Counted from the stretch's first letter, positions 1-5,703 are shown. The stretch is DNA of 6,553 bases from OMOG01 sp041485845 (GCA_041485845.1 JBGPKH010000523.1:1-6553), one strand, 5' to 3'. The notes: generated from the sequence alone by a model not told the origin. Program-made: numbers and translations.

Positions 1-244
1 CAAGCTGATCGCAAATATCGAAGTGGGCGTGCCGGGCAGCGGCGGCGAGATTGCCTTCGGCGAAGGGCACGTGTGGGTCACGGTTTTCCAGATTCCGCTG
101 TCGGAGATCGACCCGGGGAAGAACCAGGTGGTCAAACAGTGGGTAGGGGCCGGCGGCGATTCGGTGCGCGTGGGGCACGGGTCGGTGTGGCTCTCCAATC
201 TACGCGAGCAGAATGTATGGCGGTTCAGCCCGAAGCAGGAGTAA
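1..244 (+). CDS. C-terminal end of a beta-propeller (YVTN / streptogramin-lyase-like) protein, 5' end outside window
   Basis: The reading frame is open from base 2 to the TAA at 242-244 and gives about 80 residues, so the start lies left of the window. Two blade-like repeats are visible: 'GEIAFGEGHVWVTVFQIPLS' and, about 40 residues later, 'DSVRVGHGSVWLSNLREQNV'. Both have the Gly-x-Gly-x-Val-Trp-Leu/Val strand pattern, and the connecting 'EIDPGKNQVVKQW' is the usual 'iDp.tnkVv..i' strand. This pattern is typical of YncE/YVTN and virginiamycin B lyase-like propellers, which are often secreted. No catalytic residue can be assigned from this piece, so lyase activity should not be assumed. The frame ends in 'WRFSPKQE', as expected for the last blade. 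The gene converges on the enolase-like gene on the other strand. Confidence 0.75.
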   Translation, partial: KLIANIEVGVPGSGGEIAFGEGHVWVTVFQIPLSEIDPGKNQVVKQWVGAGGDSVRVGHGSVWLSNLREQNVWRFSPKQE

Positions 245-264
245 GAGGGACAGGCCGGCGGCAG

Positions 265-292
265 CCGACCTGCGTTCGGCCGGGTAGGTCGG
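265..292 (+). terminator. Candidate hairpin 3' of the propeller gene
   Basis: Bases 265-273 (CCGACCTGC) pair with 284-292 (GTAGGTCGG) through nine pairs, one of them G-U, around a 10-nt loop. The hairpin starts 20 bp after the propeller stop codon, between two convergent genes. No T-run follows on either strand, so it is not a classic intrinsic terminator. It may only stabilise a 3' end. Confidence 0.35.
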
Positions 293-298
293 GGGCGT

Positions 299-326
299 GA
301 CAGACCACAAAAGGCGATGGTCCGTC
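299..326 (-). terminator. Candidate hairpin directly 3' of the enolase-like gene
   Basis: Bases 299-306 (GACAGACC) and 319-326 (GGTCCGTC) form an eight-position inverted repeat with one mismatch and a 12-nt loop. On the minus strand it begins at the base after the TAG of the enolase-like gene. There is a short T-run in the loop but none after the stem. It is a possible 3'-end structure, with weak support. Confidence 0.25.
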
Positions 327-1556
327 CTACCAATACTCCTCACCGGGAGCGAGATTCTTTTTCAGGAAGTCGGGGTTGATCTCCAGGCCTAATCCGGAAC
401 CAGTGGGGACCTTCAGCATTCCCTTGCGCACCTCGGGCGGGGCGCCGGCGGCCATGCCTTCGATGTAGTGGTTGGGCCTTCCGAGCTGGCTTTCCGATCG
501 ATAGAAGTTTTCGATCGATGCGCCGAAGTGAGCGTTGGCGTAAGTGAGCACCAGCGAGCCGACGTTGTGGAGCGCCACCGGCGTACGGAAGAGGTAGGCG
601 TAATCCGCGACTTTCTTCGTGCCGGTGAATCCGCCGGCGAAGGCCAGATCGGGATGGACGATGTCCACGGCCTGGTTGTCCAGGAAAGGCTTGAAGCCAC
701 GCACCATCTCCAGTTTCTCGCCGGTGAGCAGCGGCAGGCGCGTGGAGCGGCGCAGCGCCATCCAGGCTTCGGAGAACGGCGGGTTGAGCGCGTCCTCGAT
801 GAATAGCGGATCCATCGGTTCCACGGCTTTGGCCACCGCGATGGCACTCGGGGTATCGAGCTCATTGTGGCAGTGGACCGCGATATCGATGTCGGCGCCG
901 GCCGCCTCGCGGCAGTTGGCGTAGGCGCGCGCCACGTTGCGTAGCTGCTGGGTGGTGAGGGTGGGAGCGAAACGTGCCGCGGGGACGCCGAGAACCGGAT
1001 CGATGCCGTTCTTGAAGGCGGTGAAGCCTTCGGGCATTTCCTTGATGCGCTGCGCCCAGTCGCGGCAGGAAGCTTTGTCGAGCATGTTCAGGTTGAGGCC
1101 GTGCGAGTACATGGGGATCGAATCTTTGAACGGGCCGCCGAGCAGCGTGCTGATGGGCGCGCCGATGATTTTCCCGGCGAGGTCCCAGAGCGCGATGTCG
1201 ATGCCGCTGATGGTGGGGATGTGGGCAATGTAGGTGTGCATCAGGGACGTCATGTTGTGGAAGTGTACTTCGATGGCCAGGGGGTCCTTGCCGATCAGCA
1301 GGTTTCGCATGGTGGCGATGCGGGCGCGCGCCATCGGGCCGGTGGACCCGGCTTCGCCGTAGCCCACGAGTCCGCTATCGGTGTCGATGCGGATCAGGCA
1401 ATTGCCGGCGATATTCTGGATGGCCATGGCTTTGATGCCGGTGATCTTGACGCGGTTCACATTGGGCGCGGCGAGCGCGCGGTAGCGGGCGAACAGGCCG
1501 GCCGAGGGCAGCGCAACGGCAAGGCGAATCAGGTCGCGGCGGGAGATGGGTGTCAT
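327..1556 (-). CDS. Tat-exported mandelate racemase/muconate lactonizing enzyme (enolase superfamily) protein
   Basis: The 409-aa product is of normal length for this superfamily plus a leader. The ATG at 1556-1554 is preferred; an in-frame TTG lies one codon upstream, and no clear Shine-Dalgarno site is visible for either. Residues 5-30 form a Tat signal: 'SRRDLI' followed by a hydrophobic stretch and a likely cut after 'ALA'. The N-terminal capping domain runs to about residue 125 and the barrel follows 'SGIDIALWDLAGKIIGAP' (118-135). Barrel markers are Glu254 in 'PLFIEDA', Glu280 in 'LLTGEKL', Asp303 in 'VHPDLAFAGG' and His330 in 'VALHNVGS'. These match the second and third metal ligands and the C-terminal catalytic His of galactonate/mannonate dehydratase-like members. 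The first metal ligand, normally Asp in 'DxH', is read here as His228 in 'VHCHNE'. The family abstracts a proton alpha to a carboxylate, often in sugar-acid dehydration. The substrate cannot be told from sequence, and the location would be periplasmic. The glycine-zipper gene ends 48 bp upstream on the same strand. Confidence 0.9.
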   Translation of the reverse strand: MTPISRRDLIRLAVALPSAGLFARYRALAAPNVNRVKITGIKAMAIQNIAGNCLIRIDTDSGLVGYGEAGSTGPMARARIATMRNLLIGKDPLAIEVHFHNMTSLMHTYIAHIPTISGIDIALWDLAGKIIGAPISTLLGGPFKDSIPMYSHGLNLNMLDKASCRDWAQRIKEMPEGFTAFKNGIDPVLGVPAARFAPTLTTQQLRNVARAYANCREAAGADIDIAVHCHNELDTPSAIAVAKAVEPMDPLFIEDALNPPFSEAWMALRRSTRLPLLTGEKLEMVRGFKPFLDNQAVDIVHPDLAFAGGFTGTKKVADYAYLFRTPVALHNVGSLVLTYANAHFGASIENFYRSESQLGRPNHYIEGMAAGAPPEVRKGMLKVPTGSGLGLEINPDFLKKNLAPGEEYW

Positions 1557-1604
1557 CAATGAATAGGATACAGGGGCGGGGGGCCGGGGGCTAGCCCTGC
1601 CAGA

Positions 1605-2225
1605 TTAGATCGGCACCCGGAGCGGTTCCCGCAATCGGAAGGTGAGACGGGTCTCGGAAGCCAGATGCACGTTGCGCTTGCCGGTCACGACAGCGCCGAC
1701 CGTGCCCGCGGTTGCGCCAGCGCCGGCGCCGATCAGCGCACCCACGCCACCGCCGGCGATGGCGCCGATGCCAGCGCCGGTTCCCGCCCCGCCGCCGATC
1801 AGCGCGAGGTTGCGCTTCTTGTGATTCTTGCTGACGAATGCAGATCCGGTTGTGTCGATCATGTATTTTCTGCCGTTCAGCTCGATGGAATCGAGGCTGA
1901 GCCGCATCGTGGCGCGGCCTTTGAGTCTGCCCGAAGGCTTGGATTCAGCCAGGTGGCCCTGGCAGACGGCGCCGCGTGGGACGATTACCGCGCCATCACT
2001 CAGGACCGCCACAGCGACATGGGCAACGAAGGGCGTTCCGGGTCTATCTCTCTTGGTATCAAGCGATTGGCCCAGCCGGACGGAAAGGCGTGTACCCGCG
2101 GGCAGGGTGATCGCCCGAGGCCCGGGATTGGGCTGCGCAGCACACACGGCGGCCTGGGAAGCTGCCATGCCGAGCAACACCAGAGCGGTAGACAGGTACG
2201 AATACGCTCGTTGAAATGAATGCAT
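1605..2225 (-). CDS. Exported glycine-zipper protein of unknown function
   Basis: The 206-aa product has a Sec-type signal at residues 1-30 (basic start, hydrophobic 'ALVLLGMAA', likely cut after 'VCAA'). The Cys at 28 is not in a convincing lipobox. Residues 38-135 are a beta-rich domain opening with 'LPAGTRLSVRLGQSLDT', a motif common in secreted proteins of this type. Residues 142-182 are a Gly/Ala-rich glycine zipper (repeated GxGxGxxxG), which in known families inserts into or lies along membranes. The last 20 residues, 'LASETRLTFRLREPL', echo the opening beta motif. The start is well supported by an AGGAGG at 2238-2233, seven bases before the ATG. It is divergent from tldD. A role in the envelope is likely from the signal and zipper, but no reaction or partner can be named. 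Confidence 0.8.
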   Translation of the reverse strand: MHSFQRAYSYLSTALVLLGMAASQAAVCAAQPNPGPRAITLPAGTRLSVRLGQSLDTKRDRPGTPFVAHVAVAVLSDGAVIVPRGAVCQGHLAESKPSGRLKGRATMRLSLDSIELNGRKYMIDTTGSAFVSKNHKKRNLALIGGGAGTGAGIGAIAGGGVGALIGAGAGATAGTVGAVVTGKRNVHLASETRLTFRLREPLRVPI

Positions 2226-2232
2226 GCCTGAA

Positions 2233-2238
2233 CCTCCT
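2233..2238 (-). promoter_or_regulatory. Strong Shine-Dalgarno site of the glycine-zipper gene
   Basis: On the minus strand this reads AGGAGG, seven bases ahead of the ATG at 2225. It fixes the start of the glycine-zipper gene and argues against the overlapping frames in the region. Confidence 0.85.
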
Positions 2239-2256
2239 GGGGGTAAAGAGCAATTC

Positions 2257-2277
2257 AGGGACCGATAGGGACCGATA
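2257..2277. repeat. Two tandem copies of AGGGACCGAT between divergent genes
   Basis: The 10-mer AGGGACCGAT occurs at 2257-2266 and again at 2267-2276; the period-10 match extends one base to 2277. The repeat sits in the 87-bp gap between the glycine-zipper gene and tldD, 36 bp before the tldD ATG. One helical turn of spacing would place both copies on the same DNA face, which fits a binding site. It could equally be a replication-slippage duplication. No convincing -35/-10 pair was found beside it. Confidence 0.7.
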
Positions 2278-2312
2278 CCGGTGTATGAGCCGTCCGATGG
2301 TAGCCTGAAATC

Positions 2313-3743
2313 ATGCAGTTCTCAGAGTCGATCTTCGCATCGCGGTTCCACCTCTCCCGGCAGGACCTGGAAAACTACCTGGCGGAGGCGCTTTCGCAGG
2401 GGGGCGATTACGCCGACCTGTATTTCGAGTACCTGCTCACCAGTTCCATCAGCATCGACGAATCCATGGTAAAGAGCGCCGCGCAAGGCGTTTCGATGGG
2501 GGTGGGTGTGCGGGTGATTTCCGGGGAGCGCACGGGATACGCGTACAGCGACGACCTTTCGCCCGAGAAGATCCGCAAGGCCGCGCGCGTGGCCGCCCAC
2601 ATCGCCTCGGGCCCCAGCAAGGTCGACAAGTTCGATCTCAACGAAGGCGCGCTGCACAATCTGTATCCGGTGCTGACGGCGCCCACGGAGACGGCCTTCA
2701 CCGTACGGGTGGAACTGGTGAAGCGCGCCGACCGCGCGGCGCGTGCCTTCGATCCGCGGATCTTCCAGGTGCAGGCCGCCTACGCCGACAACCTTCGCCA
2801 CGTGATGGTGGCAACCAGCGAAGGCATCCTGACGCTCGACCGCCAGCCGCTGGCGCGGCTGAGCGTGTCGGCCCTGGCCCGGCAGAACGGCGGGATGCCG
2901 CAGCGCGGGCACGCCGGCGGCGGCGGCCGGGTGGAGCTCGACTTCTTCCTGAAAGAGAAGACGCCGGAGCACTTCGCCGCGGAAGCCGCGCGCGAGGCCA
3001 TCACCATGCTGGATGCGGTGGACGCGCCGGCGGGCGAAATGACCGTGGTGCTGGGGCCCGGCTGGCCGGGAATCCTGCTGCACGAGGCGGTGGGGCACGG
3101 CCTGGAAGCGGACTTCAACCGCAAGGGCGTCTCGGCTTTCAGCGGGCGGATCGGGCAGAAGGTGGCCAGCGAATTGTGCACGGTGATCGACGACGGGACC
3201 ATCAACAGCCGGCGCGGGTCGCTGAATGTGGACGACGAAGGCCATGCCACGCAGCGCAACGTGCTGATCGAGAACGGCGTGCTGCGAGGCTATTTGCAGG
3301 ACAAGCTTTCGAGCACGCTGCTGCATTCGGAATCGACCGGCAGCGGGCGGCGCGAGAGCTACGCGCACATCCCCATGCCGCGCATGACCAACACCTTCAT
3401 GCTGGCGGGCGAGAGCGAGCCGGAAGACATCATCCGGTCGGTGCCCAAAGGGCTGTACTGCGTGAATTTCGGCGGCGGGCAGGTGGACATCACCAGCGGC
3501 AATTTCGTGTTCTCGGCCTCGGAGAGCTACCTGATCGAAGACGGGAAGCTGACGCGGCCGGTGCGCAACGCCACGCTGATCGGCAACGGTCCGGAGGCGC
3601 TGAAGTACGTGAGCATGGTGGGCAACGATCTGCGCCTGGACGAGGGCATTGGCGTGTGCGGCAAGGAAGGGCAGAGCGTGCCGGTGGGGGTGGGGATTCC
3701 GACCATCAAGATCGATCGGATGACGGTGGGGGGAACGGGGTAG
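2313..3743 (+). CDS. tldD: Metalloprotease TldD
   Basis: The 476-aa product matches E. coli TldD in length and over most of its sequence. Known TldD is the zinc-metalloprotease subunit of the cytoplasmic TldD/TldE heterodimer, which degrades unfolded peptides, matures microcin B17 and removes the CcdA antitoxin. Visible here are the zinc-protease motif 'HEAVGHGLEADFNRKG' (His257, Glu258, His262), the preceding 'VVLGPGWPGILLHEA', and the conserved 'ELCTVIDDGT', 'GRRESYAHIPMPRMTNTFM' and 'NFGGGQVDITSGNFVFS' blocks. The C-terminal 'GVCGKEGQSVPVGVG' contains Cys449, at the place of the third zinc ligand of the E. coli enzyme. All key residues are present, so the gene looks active. The ATG at 2313 agrees with the family N terminus, though no strong Shine-Dalgarno site precedes it. 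The usual partner gene tldE (pmbA) does not follow; the next 296 bp hold no gene. Confidence 0.98.
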   Translation: MQFSESIFASRFHLSRQDLENYLAEALSQGGDYADLYFEYLLTSSISIDESMVKSAAQGVSMGVGVRVISGERTGYAYSDDLSPEKIRKAARVAAHIASGPSKVDKFDLNEGALHNLYPVLTAPTETAFTVRVELVKRADRAARAFDPRIFQVQAAYADNLRHVMVATSEGILTLDRQPLARLSVSALARQNGGMPQRGHAGGGGRVELDFFLKEKTPEHFAAEAAREAITMLDAVDAPAGEMTVVLGPGWPGILLHEAVGHGLEADFNRKGVSAFSGRIGQKVASELCTVIDDGTINSRRGSLNVDDEGHATQRNVLIENGVLRGYLQDKLSSTLLHSESTGSGRRESYAHIPMPRMTNTFMLAGESEPEDIIRSVPKGLYCVNFGGGQVDITSGNFVFSASESYLIEDGKLTRPVRNATLIGNGPEALKYVSMVGNDLRLDEGIGVCGKEGQSVPVGVGIPTIKIDRMTVGGTG

Positions 3744-4039
3744 GAAGCTGTCGGCGTTCAGCCGGCCCCGCGGACCGGATGCGCCCCTTACGCACCCGCG
3801 ATCGTACCACAGGAGTATCCAGGCTGCCCGACGGGTATGCCAAATGCAGCGTGCAAAGTTCTACAACCATCACCGTCAAGAATGCTATCGCTACGAACTT
3901 GATCTCTTGGTATTCCGTACAGCCAGAAGCAAGCATACTACCCTATTCACGCGAGCGACTCTATCCGCCATTGCAGAGCCCTCCTCGCAGGAGCCTCCGA
4001 ACAACTCGGAAGGGGTGATGCGCGGGATTCTTCATCGCC
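3744..4039. other. Gene-free stretch after tldD, partly low in GC
   Basis: This is 296 bp between the tldD stop and the convergent antitoxin stop. No frame here has a recognisable motif or credible start. Bases 3841-3960 are about 45-50% GC by hand count, clearly below the coding DNA on either side. Two small perfect stems sit side by side near the antitoxin end: 3981-3985/3989-3993 (CTCCT/AGGAG) and 3996-4000/4006-4010 (TCCGA/TCGGA). Neither is followed by a T-run. It is probably decayed or inserted DNA. Confidence 0.6.
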
Positions 4040-4447
4040 TCAGTTCGGCCTTGGATTCAATGTGCGGTTCACATGCTCCGGGTCCCGCGCAATGAGCGTC
4101 AGATACGCTCGCGCGGGTTGATCCGGTTCCGCCCGGCCCTGCTCCCAATCCCGTAGCGTGCCGAGCGGGATGTGATAGCGGGCGGCAAATTCCTCTTGCG
4201 TCAGTTCCAGAGCCCGGCGGATGATTTTCGCCTGCGGCGTTCGCTTCATCCGTTTGAGATCAGCCTCCGTTAGCGGCTGCGCGTCGCGATCCGCGCGGGC
4301 GGCCCGCTCGATGGCTTCGGCACTCATCGGACGCGCCGGCTCGATGCCGTCCTGGACGTCGCCGTCCGTGGCGGCCCGCTCGATGGCTTCGGCACTCATC
4401 GGACGCGGAGGCTTAGGCGTTTTGCCGGAAGTAGTCGTCTTGCTCAT
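4040..4447 (-). CDS. Xre-family helix-turn-helix antitoxin/regulator of a BrnT-type module
   Basis: The 135-aa product has a helix-turn-helix domain at about residues 72-127: 'AKIIRRALELTQEEFAARY' followed by 'HIPLGTLRDWEQGRAEPDQP' and 'ARAYLTLIARDPEHV'. This is the form of HTH protein often encoded beside BrnT-family toxins instead of the ribbon-helix-helix BrnA. Such antitoxins bind the toxin with their N-terminal part and repress their own promoter. The N-terminal half is hydrophilic and contains 'RPMSAEAIERAA' twice (residues 15-26 and 39-50), from a 38-bp direct DNA repeat. Its start overlaps the end of the BrnT-like frame by 35 bp, the usual coupled toxin-antitoxin order. A modest AGGG lies nine bases before the ATG. 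The gene itself looks intact although its toxin is shortened, so it may now act as an orphan DNA-binding protein. Confidence 0.9.
   Translation of the reverse strand: MSKTTTSGKTPKPPRPMSAEAIERAATDGDVQDGIEPARPMSAEAIERAARADRDAQPLTEADLKRMKRTPQAKIIRRALELTQEEFAARYHIPLGTLRDWEQGRAEPDQPARAYLTLIARDPEHVNRTLNPRPN
4298..4407. repeat. 38-bp perfect direct repeat inside the antitoxin gene
   Basis: Bases 4298-4335 and 4370-4407 are identical over 38 positions, offset by 72 bp, exactly 24 codons. Both copies therefore encode 'RPMSAEAIERAA' in the same frame. The 34 bp between them differ from the DNA following the second copy, so this is either an old tandem duplication that has partly diverged or an insertion of a copied segment. 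Confidence 0.95.
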
Positions 4448-4631
4448 GTTGCGTTACCCTGCGGGCTGAAATGATCCGAATACGCTCCTCGCGTTCGGTA
4501 TAGGCGACAAACAGCAGCACGTGGCCCTCCGCCGTGCCGATGACGACAAAACGCTCCTCACCCCAGTCTTCACGGTCATCGAGGCGCTCGACGGCGAGGG
4601 CCCACCCACGAAGGTCGGCCAACGGCACCAA
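4413..4631 (-). pseudogene. BrnT-family toxin lacking its N-terminal part
   Basis: BrnT toxins are small RelE-fold ribonucleases of about 90-95 aa. Here only about 72 codons are open. Residues 10-65 match the family's middle and end: 'WALAVERLDDREDWGEERF', 'VVIGTAEGHVLLFVAYTERE' and the hallmark 'IRIISARRVTQHEQDDY'. The family's opening block (a Trp-Asp near the start, then Lys, Asn and 'KHGVSF') is missing, and I could not find it upstream in any of the three minus frames before 4760. The only possible starts are rare codons (TTG at 4631, GTG at 4628, TTG at 4622) with no Shine-Dalgarno site, and an in-frame stop lies a few codons upstream. Loss of the 5' end by rearrangement is the simplest reading. 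A short N-terminally divergent toxin is a less likely alternative. The 3' end overlaps the antitoxin start by 35 bp. Confidence 0.8.
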
Positions 4632-4659
4632 CCTGAGTCAAGCGGATACCCAGCAATAA

Positions 4660-4845
4660 CTATACAATCTGGATTTCATCCATCTTATACTTCCAGCCAG
4701 CGGACCCGGATGAGCCCACTACCCCGGTAATCGTGTCCGGCACACGCAGGCCCTCTGCCGTAAACACGGCCTGACTTCGTACGACGCTGCCTATCTTGAA
4801 ATTGCCATTCGCGCGGGCTGGGCGCTGGCGACAGTCGATGACGAT
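4660..4845 (-). other. Unassigned open frame, protein-like C-terminal end, antisense to the PIN fragment
   Basis: On the minus strand, 61 codons are open between stops at 4846-4848 and 4660-4662. No ATG near the front could serve as a start. The second half reads like a real small beta-rich protein end: 'FKIGSVVRSQAVFTAEGL' continuing 'RVPDTITGVVGSSGSAGWKY' and ending 'KMDEIQIV'. Its upstream part is antisense to the VapC fragment, whose homology is much clearer, so both cannot be coding over 4741-4845. The part at 4660-4740 is free of that conflict and could be the tail of another decayed gene. I do not recognise a family. Confidence 0.3.
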
Positions 4846-4887
4846 CTACGGCGCGCAGCAACTGCTGAGGGCGTCCCGGCGATCTAA
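4741..4887 (+). pseudogene. C-terminal fragment of a VapC-like PIN-domain toxin
   Basis: The frame ending at the TAA 4885-4887 encodes 48 codons that match the last third of VapC toxins: 'ALCRKHGLTSYDAAYLEIAI' followed by 'RAGWALATVDDDLRRAATAE' and 'GVPAI'. VapC proteins are about 130 aa Mg-dependent ribonucleases with a PIN fold. The Asp of 'YDAAYLE' (codon 4783) and the Asp of 'LATVDDD' (codon 4837) are two of the family's acidic metal ligands. The N-terminal part carrying the first Asp and the Glu is absent: in this frame a TGA lies at 4711 and nothing upstream resembles VapC. No VapB antitoxin is present. The fragment cannot be an active nuclease. It lies next to the shortened BrnT gene, in the opposite orientation. 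Confidence 0.87.
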
Positions 4888-4915
4888 GGAGATTGCAGGT
4901 TGCGACCGCTCGTAA

Positions 4916-5221
4916 TCAGGCCAATCCCAGCGCGGTCTTCAGATCGGCCGAGAACTGGCGGATCTGTTCCACCTGGGCGGGATCCGCCGCCACTTCGAAG
5001 CCCTGACCAGCCAGGAAGGGCAGCTCGTTGCGCCACACGAGGTAGGCGAGCCCCTCATCGAGCGACATGCCGGTGCTGCCGATGCTCTCGAAGCCCTGGA
5101 AGTCTTCGGTGCGGGGCACCATCGCGAGACAGCCGTCGCGCACAAACAGGCAATAGTAGCTGCCTTCGGCCATGACGGCAATATTGAGACTGATGAGACG
5201 CGCAGAGATTTCGGGATTCAC
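4916..5221 (-). CDS. Conserved-looking 101-aa protein of unknown function, coupled to the BFN gene
   Basis: The start is a GTG at 5221-5219 that overlaps the TGA of the BFN gene in a GTGA junction, so translation is probably coupled by reinitiation. The product is soluble, acidic-to-neutral and without signal peptide or membrane segment. The first 60 residues alternate hydrophobic and polar residues ('SYYCLFVRDGCLAMVPR') as in a beta sheet. The end is helical ('DPAQVEQIRQFSADLKTALG'). I do not recognise a family and assign no function. Its place as the last gene of a miaB-BFN-unknown operon suggests a cytoplasmic role. Twenty-eight bases separate its stop from the VapC fragment, which converges on it. 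Confidence 0.78.
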   Translation of the reverse strand: MNPEISARLISLNIAVMAEGSYYCLFVRDGCLAMVPRTEDFQGFESIGSTGMSLDEGLAYLVWRNELPFLAGQGFEVAADPAQVEQIRQFSADLKTALGLA

Positions 5222-5703
5222 ATTTTATAGCGGCCGAGATCCTCGTCGTTGAGGCCCTCCAGCCAGCGGCGCAGTTCTTCGTTGTTGACTTTGTCGGAAA
5301 CCGTGGCCGCCAGTTTCGACGACTTCAGGACGGTCTCCTCCACGTAGATCGGGCAGTCCAGCCGAAGCGCCAGCGCCAGCGCATCGCTCGGGCGGGAATC
5401 CACGCTGATCAATTCTCCCTCGCGATCCAGCCAGATCACGGCGTAGAACGTGTCGTCCTTGAGCTCGCTGACCACAACTTTACGCAGGCCCGTGTTGAGA
5501 CCGTTCAGCAGGCTCTTGATGAGGTCATGGGTCATGGGCCGCGGCGTGGAAACCTTCTCGATCTCGAGCGCGATCGCGTTGGCTTCGTACACGCCCACCC
5601 AGATGGGAAGCACCGTATTGCCGTTCAGATCCCGCAGAATGACAATCGGCATGTTGGTCACAGGATCCATCATAAGCCCGCGAATTTTCATTTCGACTTC
5701 CAT
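5218..5703 (-). CDS. Bifunctional nuclease (BFN/DUF151) domain protein
   Basis: The 161-aa product is a complete single-domain BFN protein. Key blocks are 'EMKIRGLMMDPVTNMPIVIL' at the start, 'LPIWVGVYEANAIALEIE' (33-49), 'RPMTHDLIKSLLNGL' (55-69) and the hallmark 'SVDSRPSDALALALRLDCPI' (100-119). A charged tail 'NNEELRRWLEGLNDEDLGRYKM' resembles the UvrBC-like ends seen in this family. Plant and some bacterial members are reported to have DNase/RNase activity; for bacterial orthologues the role is not firmly known. Two starts are possible. The ATG at 5724 forms a TAATG junction with the miaB stop and would add seven residues. The ATG at 5703 has a GGAGG six bases upstream and gives the usual family N terminus 'MEVEMKIRG', so it is preferred. 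A much longer open frame upstream is only the shadow of miaB. Confidence 0.93.
   Translation of the reverse strand: MEVEMKIRGLMMDPVTNMPIVILRDLNGNTVLPIWVGVYEANAIALEIEKVSTPRPMTHDLIKSLLNGLNTGLRKVVVSELKDDTFYAVIWLDREGELISVDSRPSDALALALRLDCPIYVEETVLKSSKLAATVSDKVNNEELRRWLEGLNDEDLGRYKM

Noticed and set aside
1588..1597. Perfect 10-bp palindrome GGGCTAGCCC in the gap between the enolase-like and glycine-zipper genes
   Set aside because: It is short, has no loop or T-run for a terminator, and sits in a G-rich run where such palindromes arise easily.
2322..3368. 348-aa minus-strand open frame opposite tldD
   Set aside because: Its composition (Arg, His, Gly, Ala) and lack of motifs fit the antisense of a high-GC gene; TldD on the plus strand is unmistakable.
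3706..3936. 76-aa minus-strand frame with a hydrophobic stretch ('FVAIAFLTVMVVELC')
   Set aside because: It overlaps the tldD 3' end, has no ribosome binding site and matches no family I know; the hydrophobic run could suggest a membrane peptide, but one run in lower-GC DNA is not enough.
3176..4018. 280-aa plus-strand frame running past the end of tldD
   Set aside because: Most of it is the +1 shadow of tldD, and the tail beyond 3743 has no recognisable motif or start.
3770..4738. Possible diverged direct repeat, 3770-3808 against 4700-4738
   Set aside because: The two 39-bp segments align at about 30 positions only with several gaps, which chance can give in GC-rich DNA; the second copy lies inside the patch and not at its edge.
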